Positions 12,501-23,300 of a stretch of 64,000 bases of DNA are shown here, piece by piece (the stretch's first letter is position 1; each line of letters starts with the position of its first letter). The notes beneath the pieces are model-generated. The model ran no database searches. It saw nothing but the letters and a program-made list of their open reading frames with translations, and was not told where the DNA came from. The stretch comes from Rhea pennata (lineage: Eukaryota > Chordata > Aves > Rheiformes > Rheidae). Both the position numbers and the translations under genes were made by a program. The DNA lies in NCBI RefSeq assembly GCF_028389875.1, contig NC_084668.1, positions 22,869,493 to 22,933,492 on the forward strand. The letters are read 5' to 3'.

Positions 12501-14224
12501 GCATTAGTGAGACCAATATGGAATACTATGGAATATAGAATGCATTTTTGTAAATGTTAAAAAAAATTAAAAAGTGCAAAGAAAAGCTGAAAAAGTAATA
12601 TGAGAGCTGGAAAAAAATATCTTCCAGTGAAAGACTTAAAAATCCCCAGCTGTTCAGATCTAAAAGAAGATTAAGAGATGACTTGATTACAGTGTATTAA
12701 AAGCTTCCTAGGGAGAAAATACTATGCTCTTTAATCCAGCATGGGAAGACAGAAGAAGGACTAAGGCTGGAAGTTAAAGCAAGATGAATTTAAAAATTCA
12801 TGCACTTATTTCTAATTTAGCAGCAGGAGTAAGTAAAGATGGGATGCAGCCTTAATGTGATTGGGCAAGTCTGTGACTGAAAACACGTGATGTGATGGGT
12901 TATCATCCACCGCACAGTGAGCGCTTGGCCCCTGAACAACTTCCCCCCCAGCCCTATGCACCTTCACTCTGTAAACACCACCTGACTGATACATATATAT
13001 CAGATATAGACCAGTGCCTTTCTAGGGGCATGTAGCAATATAACCAAAGTTGTAACAAGGTGAAATTCCACTGAAGTCCACTGAAGACAGAAGGTTAAAC
13101 TACCTTTTGATGTCCATTTATGTGTAAATCTATAATAAAAGGGGAGAAGAGAAATTGAAATTGAAGAGAAATTGAAGGGACTCTTAAAATGTAGCTTCTC
13201 ACACTTTTGAAGTATTGCTAAATTAGTGACATTGAAATTTCGTTTCTCCAGTACTCTGTTTTTGGTTTTATCATTACCACTCAGTTGAACATTGGTATTA
13301 GTTGAACACTGGATTATTTCTAAAATATTTCATGTTTGTTTCCAAGGTTCTAATCTAGGATTATTGTTTTGGTCTGAGTATTGAAGGCAAACACACTGAA
13401 AAATAAAAATTGCGATTCATATTATATTTGTACCTGAAGATATCTCAAAATGGAATTTTTACGATGATTTTGAATCTGCTTGAAAAGTGAAGCTTGTATC
13501 CCATTAATTTTTATCTCTGTATCTTTTTTCATGTTTAGCTTTTCCTGGGTTTTGTTGTCTTTCTGCTCCCTTTTGCTCCACTTCGGCTTCGAGCAGCTCT
13601 CATGCCAATACATATTTATTCGGGCCTCCTCATCTTTGCAACAGTGATTGCATCAGCTCTTATGGGAATCACAGAAAAGCTTATATTTTCACTGTAAGTA
13701 TTATTTTTTTCATTTATTAAATTTATTCATTGCAAACTATATTCTCTTTTGCACAAAATAATAGCAGTCTAGTACTGAGTCATTGTTTCGTTTTGTTTTA
13801 AATAGACATCTTGCCTAGCAAGGGACTGCTGGTTTTAGATCAGAATTGCCATTAAATAATTTGTCTTTTTTAACTCCTCCCACTCCCTTTTTTAACCTTT
13901 TTTATTTTTTTTTTTTTTAACAGGACAAATCCTGCATATAGTGCATCTCCACCAGAAGCAATTTTTGTCAACTGTCTTGGCCTTTTGATTGTAATATTTG
14001 GTGCACTTATTCTGTGGATGGCAAGCAGGCCCCACTGGAAACGCCCACCAGAAGAGCTTGCTAAAGTTCTACGGCCTGATGGAGGGAGTCCCGAAGGCAC
14101 AGAAGCAGAATCCACGATGACAGATTGTATTAACGCTGATAAATCTGATGTGGGCTTCAATAGTGAAGCAGCCAGAAAACGAAACCTCAAACTTGATGAA
14201 GCAGGCCAACGATCAACAATGTAA
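6229..14224 (+). CDS. CYBRD1: Cytochrome b reductase 1 (duodenal cytochrome b, Dcytb), complete spliced CDS
   Basis: Four coding exons (6229-6415, 11240-11448, 13539-13693, 13924-14224) join to 852 nt, or 283 residues plus TAA; human CYBRD1 is 286. The family is cytochrome b561: six-helix, di-haem membrane reductases that pass electrons from cytosolic ascorbate to extracellular ferric iron for uptake. Hydrophobic segments lie at about 7-30, 48-68, 84-104, 118-140, 154-175 and 198-218. The four haem-ligand histidines of the family are present at H48, H84, H118 and H157. The hydrophilic C-tail (about 219-283) ends in the conserved [10 protein letters not shown]. Every intron is GT-AG and frame is kept at each junction. 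The start ATG has G at -3 and +4, and no in-frame ATG lies between it and the upstream end of the island. The human protein begins two residues earlier. The tail is the most diverged part. Identity is by recognition of the protein, not by a search. Confidence 0.97.
6416..11239 (+). other. CYBRD1: CYBRD1 intron 1
   Basis: 4.8-kb GT-AG intron. The first about 150 bp continue the CpG island, and the rest is AT-rich. Contents noted: an 18-bp perfect palindrome at 7036-7053, and homopolymer T tracts at about 10205-10223 and 10961-10985. Short open frames inside (for example 7708-7896 and 8848-9204) have no recognisable protein signature. Confidence 0.85.
7036..7053. repeat. 18-bp perfect palindrome
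   Basis: CATCACATGCATGTGATG reads identically on both strands. It is in CYBRD1 intron 1. With no spacer it could form only a tight cruciform, and it may simply be chance at this sequence length. Confidence 0.9.
11240..11448 (+). CDS. CYBRD1: CYBRD1 coding exon 2
   Basis: 209 nt encoding the rest of codon 63 to residue 132. The acceptor is TTTCCTCAG|CC and the donor is CTCCAG|GTCAGA. It carries [20 protein letters not shown] with H84, and [10 protein letters not shown] with H118, two of the four haem-ligand histidines. Basic residues K77 and K81, on the cytosolic side before helix 3, match the basic patch of the human protein. Confidence 0.96.
11449..13538 (+). other. CYBRD1: CYBRD1 intron 2
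   Basis: 2.1-kb GT-AG intron, AT-rich, containing an old CR1/L3-type LINE fragment at about 12501-12800. Nothing else was recognised. Confidence 0.85.
12501..12800 (+). mobile_element. Ancient CR1/L3-type LINE fragment (3' end of reverse transcriptase ORF)
   Basis: The + strand translates in pieces to the C-terminal signature of CR1/L3 ORF2: a segment reading [16 protein letters not shown] (family pattern L-F-S-x-x-K-R-R-L-R-G-D-L-I). A downstream stretch resembles the usual R-L-F-S ... G-L-R-L-E-V-K-A-R region. Stops and gaps interrupt it, and it is badly decayed. It lies in the sense orientation inside CYBRD1 intron 2. Family assignment rests on remembered consensus, not a search. Confidence 0.65.
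13539..13693 (+). CDS. CYBRD1: CYBRD1 coding exon 3
   Basis: 155 nt encoding residues 133-183 plus two bases of codon 184. The acceptor is TGTTTAG|CTT and the donor is TCACT|GTAAGT, a strong consensus. It contains [20 protein letters not shown] with H157, the fourth haem ligand, and the fifth membrane helix. R150 lies in the cytosolic loop. Confidence 0.96.
13924..14224 (+). CDS. CYBRD1: CYBRD1 coding exon 4 and stop
   Basis: 301 nt encoding the end of codon 184 to residue 283, then TAA at 14222-14224. The acceptor TTTTAACAG|G follows a long T-rich tract. It holds the sixth membrane helix (about residues 198-218), then a polar cytosolic tail ending in [16 protein letters not shown], which is strongly conserved in CYBRD1 proteins. 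Confidence 0.96.
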
Positions 14225-17087
14225 AAAAAAATATACAGTATAACATAACAACTATTACGTTGCCAAAAAATACTCCTCCTGATTCGGTTACATTGATATA
14301 GAAATAGGTTTGGGGTTTTATTTTTAGTCAGGCTGGCTCAAAGGTATTCAGATTTTCTGTGTATGAATTTAAATTCCAGTAAGTCCCAAATACATTATAT
14401 TGGTTCATGTTTAATCCTCATTAAATACATGAGAGCTGGAATGAAAAACATGCCAACTTTAATGCCTTTTAAAATAGATCTAATGGGAAAATGTTTTCTA
14501 CATCTTTTTTTAAATTTAATGTCTGTATCTCTTACAGTTATGAAAAGTTGTTGAGTACTTTTTTTTCTGAACTATCTTATAGGTATGAGTGAGAATGGTA
14601 AATGTATATCAGAACAGAATTTAGCACATAACTTTTCTGAAAATGTTCACTTTCTAAAAGGCCTCATTTCTTATTATGATGAACCCTCTCACTAGCTGCT
14701 AAAATCTGTAGGATTTGAGGTCACTCAGCACTTTGCAGAGTTGCACTGTAAAAATTTCTGGCCTCAGATTTTGAATTCAGATAAAGAAATGAAACAGTTT
14801 GCCTGAAATTTTCATGAAACATCATGTTGCTTTTAAAAACATTTTTTTGTCAGATTTTAAATTGTTGACTTCTGTTTAACCAATTCTACTAAGCATGTTG
14901 TATAGAGACAGCAAGCATTTAGCTTTGGATACTGAGATCTAAGGAAATGATGAGATAGTGAAGGCAGAGTTATTTGGACAGCTACAGATACACACTTAAA
15001 ATATATGTATCATTTAAGTCTTCCTTTGATCCCAGAAGTTGGTATTTACTATCTCGATTTGACTGTACATTTTCTCTTGATTTATGGCACTAGACTAGAA
15101 ATTAGGAAGTTGGAAACCAGAGTAGACTGGTGAGCAGTATCACAGAAGAGGGGAGCTTTAAGTGAGAAATGTTTTCTCCCAAGAAAGAGGGGTGCTTTGC
15201 TGATGTCACAAAAATGTTACCAGCTAACTGAAAGCCAGCTTTGATATCTCCATACTGGTGTCACAATTATTTTTGTTGCAGGGGTGAAGAAAAACTTCAG
15301 TCTATAATCAAAACATTTAAACTTTTCTTACTTAAAAATTAAGATGTTAAATAATGCTATTTGAGTCTGTAGTAGCACTTTACTTTTATAGCTCATTTTA
15401 ATAATTGGAGTATTAATGTATTACTCATTTTTTCACAAATATAAACAGTGCTTTTATTATTTACTATGATTGAAGAATAATTATAACAGATTATTTTGAT
15501 TGCACATGCCCAAAGTGATGAGCCTTTCTATTATGATCTCTTACAAAAGCTGCAGAGCCCATTAAAGTAATCTTGATAACTGCAATAGCTGTTCCAAATT
15601 TACCACTAATTATGATGCAAAGAACTCTGCATGGTTCAAACAGCATACCATTTCCTACTTTTTTAAAGACTACATTGATTTTCATTTAGTTCAGCTTTTT
15701 AAAACATTCAAACACATTAAACTTTGTTGTGTTGTGTTAGTATAAACAATTTTGGTTATACATTATTTTGGACCTCCTTTGACAAAGTGCATCTCAGGTC
15801 CTGTTATTTGATTTGTAATAACATTTAATTATTTGGTAAGTACAGTGTAGAAGGATAACATAGTGAATTATTAGAAAAACTTTTCTGCTGTACTATTTGG
15901 TACTAAACTCTATTTCTATGTCATCACTTACATATGTGTGTGGATGACTGAGAACCATTTAGCATTCATATAATGTTTGAGAAAATACCTGCTATTAAAT
16001 GCTTGCATGTAGAATTCAGATATGACTATACTATCCTATTGTGTGAGCACTCCTCCAGTCTCACTGTGTACAATGGATTGGACTGCTTTTCCCTGTTTTT
16101 CAAACATGTGTTTTTCAAGTTCCACAAAATTACGTCTTTCAGAAAATTGTTCTCAGCAGCTTCTACATAAAATCCAAGTAGTATTGATAATGACTTTTTG
16201 AGAGGAAATTGAGAGTGCTCTTTTTACATGAAATTAGTGTTCAGTTGACACGACATTATTATGTTACACGTCCTACTATAAATTTATATATTGCCAGTTA
16301 AGTAGGAAGAGGAAGAGCTCATTTATTCACTTCACCACAGGTGCAACACAGGCAACAGCATTTTAAGTTGGCATGTATTGCCCTGTTACTGTGTCTCATC
16401 CACCTGTGAAAATGAGTTCATTCAATCCTTGCATGGCACTAACTCATCTAATAACTGTGTGTTTGTGTGCAAGATAGTCACATGTACAGGGATTATTCTG
16501 AAGGAAACTATCCATACCATAAACTGGAAAAAACACAAAATCTGTGATTTCTTTTTTACATCAGTGAATTGGATGTATTGAAATGAAAAGCTTATAGGTG
16601 AATAGTTCTATATGCTGTTAGAATTATGCCATAGTAATAATTATGCCTAAGAATAATTATGCCCAGGAGTAATGATACTTCAAAAAAAGAATAGTGGCAT
16701 TTCTTCTATGTCTATTCTGATGATACAAAATTCTTTGCAAAGCAAGGATTAGCAACCTTTCAAGGGTAGTCTACCAGGCTGCATTTTTCTTTTTCAAATT
16801 TGAGGTTAAACACTGGTAAAAACTCACAGGGAGGTCTGAGATTCCATTCTGGGAAATTATGGTATCACACAGATAATCAGTAATATCTGATGCACGTGAA
16901 ACAGGGGATGGTAGCTCCTTTGGACCTTGGAAGGTCTCTCCAAGATGTAGTAGCACCCGAAGCTTTTGCGACCTTGGAGTGTGCAATTTAAAATAGACTT
17001 GCATGCTGTAGTCTTTTGGTTTCTGTTCCAACCAGATTTAAAAAAAATCTTTGTAAGTATCCTTAGTTCGAGTTATTTCAAATGCTA

Positions 17088-17093
17088 AATAAA
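17088..17093 (+). terminator. CYBRD1: Candidate polyadenylation signal AATAAA
   Basis: AATAAA lies 2.86 kb after the CYBRD1 stop, with a T-rich stretch about 25 nt downstream. In AT-rich DNA this hexamer is common, so the call is weak. Confidence 0.2.
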
Positions 17094-18315
17094 ATAAGGA
17101 CTTTAGAGAGTCATCTTTTTAGAAAAAAACAGATATCCTAAATCTGTTTCTCAAAGTGGCCTTCCATCAGCTTTTGATCCATAGAACTTGCAGTTATGTG
17201 TAGGAGTAGCAACATGGAAACTAAAAAAGTATATTTTCAAATATATAAATGGAAGTTAAAACTCTAGCTTTTTTATCAGCATTTTTATGGATGTTCTGGA
17301 ATCTTCTACATTGTTATGTTTTTACAGGGACATGATTATGCAGCTTACATTCCAAGTTTGGGTTTCTATAAAAACATAGGAGGTTACAAAACCTAATATA
17401 AATAATACTATTTTTATAAGATGTCTGAAAAACAAATTATTTTTTAATGTATTTACATGCTGCCTTGCAGCACTGAGCACAGAAGCGGAATCATGTTTTG
17501 TTCCAATATTATTGAACCTGAGAAATAGTGGTACGAACTAGATTTTAAAATTGAATGTACAGTTATTACATGTACACTTCTTACTACATATAATCAAGAG
17601 GATTACATATGATATTGTAAATATGGATTACTTGTATACATGGAAATTTTAGTGAAAGGCTAAAAGATATTGCCAAATAATTTTCTATTTCAGAAGATTT
17701 TGTTTCCATTTTACAAAATTATTTCCTCTGTTTCTGCCTGTTCACAAGGACTTAAAGAATTATTTTATTATTTTGTTACTTACAATACGTATTTGTAGAT
17801 GAAAACAAATGTTTAATTACAATGTCTATATTCCTTATTCTTTTTTGTATATTATTAAAAATGATTTTTCAAGCTTATACTACTGAGTACAGAATTATGT
17901 TACTAAATTACAACTTCTAAAATTTGGTAAAAGATCAAATTATTATCTTGACTAGTTTCTTTGAAAACAGATAAGAATATTATTAAAGTATTTTGAGCAT
18001 TCCTGATAATATTTATGATGAAGCTCAATTATAAACATACTTGGAACTGGGGACTCAAAATTTTGGTAGGAGGCTGGCATTTGTGTTGAGAAATGTTTTT
18101 TGCAAATTCTTGATGGAACCCTTGTAACTTTTGAACTGCTTTCTGCATTGTATGACAGTATGATGAACACTTTGATCTCTGCAAACCTAGTGGGCAGTTA
18201 CGGTAAATTACTATACAGGAAAGGACTGGAGTCCAGGTCAACCAAATGGATGCTAACCATTGCAAGTAATGCAGCTACTAGAAGGGAGGTGGTAAATGAG
18301 AAAATTCCACTGTTA

Positions 18316-18348
18316 AACACACACACACACATGCACACACACACACAC
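18316..18348. repeat. (CA)n microsatellite
   Basis: Two CA runs interrupted by ATG, about 33 bp. Confidence 0.9.
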
Positions 18349-18823
18349 AGCCATAGCTAGTTCTGACAGAAGAAGTAGAAAAATTGGCATAAATTTCAAT
18401 GAGCTCGCTCACACTTGGCAAATGTGGTCATCATAGACTCGTCTACATGTCTCAGCTTCATCTTGAGGCTTGAGCTTACAGTTGGGTCCAAACTCCCTGG
18501 TTATGTGTACGGACTACTCGTTGGCTATCACCCTGCCTCTGCCAGGAGTGAGCTAACTGGCTCTTCAGGCATGGAAATGATTGCAATTTTCCTTTCAGTT
18601 TTCACTAGTATTTCATTCCAACAAATATTTGCCATCTAGTTGTACTCAAAAATTTGCAGGATATTTATTTAATAATGTGATTAATCAGATTTTGTGGAGG
18701 ATGGTCCTTTTCATTATATACATACACAATTACTGATCCACTAGGTGGCAAGCACTAGCAAAACTGCTTCTGTCAGATGCCAATCACTGCTTTAAATCAT
18801 ACAATATGACTTCTGTGCCTTTA

Positions 18824-18833
18824 AATAAATAAA
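18824..18833 (+). terminator. CYBRD1: Candidate overlapping double polyadenylation signal
   Basis: AATAAATAAA gives two overlapping AATAAA hexamers 4.6 kb after the CYBRD1 stop, with a TG/T-containing stretch downstream. It would fit a long distal 3' UTR. It is unproven. Confidence 0.25.
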
Positions 18834-18949
18834 AAGATTAGTAGACATAAAATGTAGTCATGTTAGAATGTATATATTTAGGTCTACTTTCTTTTAAAAG
18901 GGATGCTTTATTACAGGTTTCATCTCTCTGACTGGAAATTGTTCTTTAT

Positions 18950-18980
18950 AAGAACAATTGTTCAATATACAATTGTTCTT
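18950..18980. repeat. Inverted repeat, 11-bp arms with 9-nt loop
   Basis: AAGAACAATTG at 18950-18960 is the exact reverse complement of CAATTGTTCTT at 18970-18980. A further GTTCTT/AAGAAC pair immediately left could form an alternative small hairpin. It is AT-rich and of no known function. Confidence 0.8.
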
Positions 18981-19935
18981 TGTGCTCTACCTCAGACTTC
19001 TTAAACTGCTCTTTGCAACTTAGCTTAGTTAGAAGGAATAAAGAGGATATGAGAACATGTAAGTTTAGGGATAAGCTCAGGTACAGGATAGAAAAGTAGC
19101 AAGAATTAGGAGAGAAAGGAACTTTAGCACTTTTGCCATATGATCTTGCAATCTTACACAAAATTTGTCTCTTTAAAGTTGTCACTTCGAAAAAGTGAGC
19201 ATTTGTGCCAATTTCAAATAATCAAAAACTTAAATTCTCACCTCTGACCTATGCTAAGTTTCTATTCCTAATTTATTCTATTTGTGGAACTGACACTGTA
19301 AGCATGTTTGCTGACATGTACTAGTTCAAACCACTGAAAGTTACTCTGTACATGGTGCATTGGTGCTACTCTTGAGCTGACTTGCTTACCTGTCCTCTGA
19401 GATATTTTGTCCCCTACATCTAACCAATGGCACTGATTTTATGATAACAGAGAGATGCTAATATAGTCAGAGTATTGTGGTTTTTTTCACAGAATTAATG
19501 ATTCATGTTTAGGTCAGTGAAGTGGTAAAATTAATTGGAATTCTGATTCTCCTGTACCTTGCTCTCACTATTGCTACCACTACGGGATCTGGTAAAAATA
19601 CTGTGTTAAAAGATCCCCGCTGTAGATATAATCCTAGCATAACAGCCTGAGCAGTGATCTATTTGTTAAAAACATCAAATGCTATTGCAGGAAAGGATTA
19701 GTTCATGGATCGCTGTGGCAATGGAAGCATGAACACTGACTGCCTACTGTTTCTGAGCAGATGTAGAGGAAAGGAGTAAAAATGTAAGATCTACAGGAGT
19801 TTTCACTACTGTTATTACTGCATCTGTTACGAGGAACTTCAACAAACATTCAGTTAGACACAGCCCCCGATATCACGTTACCTTGTCCCAAATGAATGTC
19901 TTCTAATGAATAATAATATATATAATGTTACAATT

Positions 19936-20345
19936 GTCAGGGCTGTCAATGCACTAAAAGGCCTTAATGGCTCTGAGTAGTCTCACCTGGGACCCCCATC
20001 CCCATTGCTGCCCATAGACCCTGGAGCCCAGTTTCAGCTGGTTTCATACCCTGCCTGAGCTACACTGTAAGAGCACTGGTCTCCAATTCAGCCACACCTG
20101 CGCTGGCCTGGCTATGAGCCCTGCTGATCTGGATCTTGTCACTCAATCTGTACAGCATTCATTGCGCTGTGTCTGACCCCAGTTACCCTCACTGGATTTG
20201 ATCCTGGCCTGTGGACTGGTGTTCTGGCCTGACCTCAGAGCTGCCCCATCACCATGAACTTGCCTGATGATCTGGCTGGCATCTCTGGGCCTGCCCTGCT
20301 CCCTTGCTTGGGTGCTGTGGGATTGGGCCCTGGCTAGTGAGGAAA
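19936..20345. repeat. GC-rich repeat-like block of unknown family
   Basis: A sharply GC-richer block with many CTGGCCTG/CCTGACC/CTGCCCTG-type words lies in otherwise AT-rich DNA. Its left edge TGTCAGGGCTG is compatible with an LTR start, but no matching CA end, polyadenylation signal or target duplication could be fixed. A solo LTR, a degenerate satellite-like unit and a non-repeat GC block all remain open. Confidence 0.3.
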
Positions 20346-23300
20346 CGCTTTGCTTAAGAGGTGAAAAAAGTGGGGGGGTTTTGTTTGTTTCTTTTTGTTT
20401 ATTTTTGTTTGTTTGTTTTTTGTTTTTTTGGTTTGTTTTTTTTTTTTGCTTTTACAAAGTGATACCAAATGATACTGTCACTCTCCAGTTTTCCATACCT
20501 AACAAGAATAGCAACCAGAAATGTGACAGAATGCTTTTTTTGTAGCATGTAGCACTGTACAGGGACAAATCCTGCCCTCACTTTGTTGCATACTGTGAGC
20601 AGAAATTGAAAGGGCCCTGCAAAATGTAACTGCAGCAGCTTTCAAAATGCAGCAGTAGAGGCAACCTACCAATAAACCTCTGCATTTTTCTTGATGTCTC
20701 TTTCCTCTGCATTGACAGATATAGAACTAGTGACTACAAATAATGACTAATGCACAAATCTCCCACTGCCCAGCAAAGAAGGAGCCATAATACAAGTATC
20801 AAAACAAACTGTTCTCCACTTCCATGCAGCAGAACCATGTCAACGGCACTGCAGGCAGGAACTTCAGTAACCACAAAAGATTAATAAGAACTTGCCCATC
20901 TATGATACTCTAAGTATATAACAGAAAACAGTATTTGGCTCATAGAGCTGGCATATGGACCTAAACCCTACTATCCTATCTTCAAATAAATGAGAGAAAG
21001 CTCACAGGCAATACAGGCAGCCAGCTATTCCCAAAGCATTACAGGCATTCAAAGCCCTCACATTGGTGCTACTCATTTTGAACATAACCATAGGTAAGAA
21101 TTACTTTAAGAGTTGTTAAGGGACTTCAGAGACAGTAAAGTGTTATTCAAATCTCCGACTTTTATTTGTACCTAATTTGACTATAAAGTAAAATATCCTA
21201 ATACAAAAGTAAACACAGTGCTCATTTTTTGCATTTGATTTCTTCCTTCACAAGCCCACATGAGTCATCGGGGAGTACTGTGCACTCCACTTTAGCCTCT
21301 TCAGAATTTTAAGTTGTTACCAACTTAGCAATAAATACAGCAACCTCCGTCAGCAGATTTGACTACACTTCCATGTGCTTTGAGCTGTTCACAACAACGC
21401 CCAGGTCTCCTTAATAAGTTAACCATTACAATCCTGTGAGAAGCTCAGACATTTCAAGTTTGACCTACAAATTACATTATTTTGCTCTTATTAATACGAG
21501 GCTTTCCAGGCACTGAAGGTGCTCCATTGGCCAAGTTATATCTCATATTCCAAGTTTCCCTCCCCAGTTCTTTATTCCTAACTCTGTATTTCCTGAACCT
21601 CTCCCGTGTATTATTGCAAACAAAATCTTTATATCTCTGAGTATATTTTCTTTGTTTTATAATCCCTGTAACCATTCTCTCATTTTGGAGAGGGCAAGTC
21701 AGTTTAGTATGAGTAAGATAGTTCCTATTGTCTTAAAGGACTCATTCACTCTGATGTAAGCTCTTTCAAAATGTAATAACTGGAGAGAAAGACATTTTGC
21801 ACATCAGTGCAACAGGTAAAAATTCGGATTATTTTTAAAAATACACTTTTAAAAAATGACAACTTATACGTTGTCAATATGTTTTTATGATAGTTTTAAT
21901 TTGTATCATATTTACTCTTCCTTTCTATACCTCTAAACATTAAAAAAAATAATTAATTTGCAAGTACAATATTTGGATATGTAGGACTCCCATAATAAAT
22001 AATACCTTGGCTGTTTGATCAAACCTATTGAATTTTGAATTAAAAATATTTCTGCGGCTTTAGAGTCTATCTTTGTGCAAAATATGTAATATCCATCTCA
22101 ACAGCCTACAACCAATACTTTTTAGTTACTTTATATCTAGAACTTGAGGTCTGACCCATTTTGAGAGAATACAGCTTGTGCAGCCTACATGCAAAACTCT
22201 AGGAAAATCAGAAACTTCAGTTCGTTCCCTTACAGACTTGTTTATTCAGAAAGGCTGAAATGAAAGGCTGGCAAGCTTGCTGAACAATGAGTTGTTATTC
22301 TTTGAAGGCATATTATCTTTAAAAATCCCAAGAATATCTGAGAGTTTTTATCTTTGACAGAATATAAATGGAAGAGTCTGAGAGGATATTTTCTGTTGTT
22401 TTTCTCCTGTTACAGTTGCCTGTTGCTCTCATGTGGAAGTTTCCTGCTGATTTGACTTTTTATTCTGTTGTGACACTTATGCCAAGATTTACATGATTGC
22501 CATGGAGAGCAACTGGATTTAGCATGAGAAGAAATAACTGCTTTCCCCTAGGGAGAGACAGATAAAGGAAAGACTGAGTGGGGCACATAGACAATATTAT
22601 CTGCAGCTATATTCCTAGTCAATTATTTTATTCAGTCTCTATTTTTAATTCTGCTGCAACTAATAAAAGGCAGGAAAGCTACTGGCCTCAAGCCAGCAGT
22701 TCAGATTATCAAAGAAATTATTTGTGTTTTAATATAAATACCTATCTCTAATGGAAACAATATATTGTTTTTCTACAGAGCTGACCATGCCTCATCATGT
22801 AATGTAAATAAGAAACACTGTCATTAGAATTTGCCAGGTGGAGCTTTGCCTTATATGCAGGGTTCTTCCACATAGAGAAAAGAGTCACTGTAGAACTGCG
22901 CATCATTACAGTCATTTTAGCAATTCATTGTTCATATAGTCTTTTGTATATTCTTCCATTTTGGATTACATGTCCTGAACGTTAACACAGTGGATACAAT
23001 TTTTGCCTATAAGGCAGACCTGTGCAACATCAAATCATACACAGCCAAGTTTCAGGTTCTTGTCTTTTGTTAATCTTGCAAGACCTATGGAAAATACAAC
23101 ATTTTGAGATACTGAAGTATGTCTGTATCACAATGAAAGGTACTTTATGAGCAAAGCAAGACTCCAGAGTAAGAAGACAATAAATACTGACAGAAGAAGG
23201 CAGTTTGGGCAAATTTAGCACTGAGAAGATGTAGGTTTCCAAATGTAACCACTGACACTAAATTAAAGAAAATCAAAACACATAATTAAGTAGTAAGTTA

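Larger units (their letters stand above)
14225..18840 (+). other. CYBRD1: Probable long 3' UTR of CYBRD1
   Basis: No gene is seen downstream of the stop for many kilobases. Human CYBRD1 has a 3' UTR of several kilobases, so much of this AT-rich stretch is probably transcribed. Candidate AATAAA signals occur at 17088 and as an overlapping pair at 18824-18833. A (CA)n tract lies at 18316-18348. Three loose copies of an aataattatgcc-like unit lie at about 16622-16668. The true end cannot be decided from sequence. Confidence 0.4.

Noticed and set aside
16771..17031. 86-codon minus-strand open frame in the CYBRD1 3' region
   Set aside because: Antisense to a probable 3' UTR, with no recognised motif or supporting exon structure.
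17401..18000. A- and T-rich runs that could suggest a processed pseudogene or SINE tail
   Set aside because: No coding similarity to the left of any A-run and no target duplications; this is just AT-rich background.
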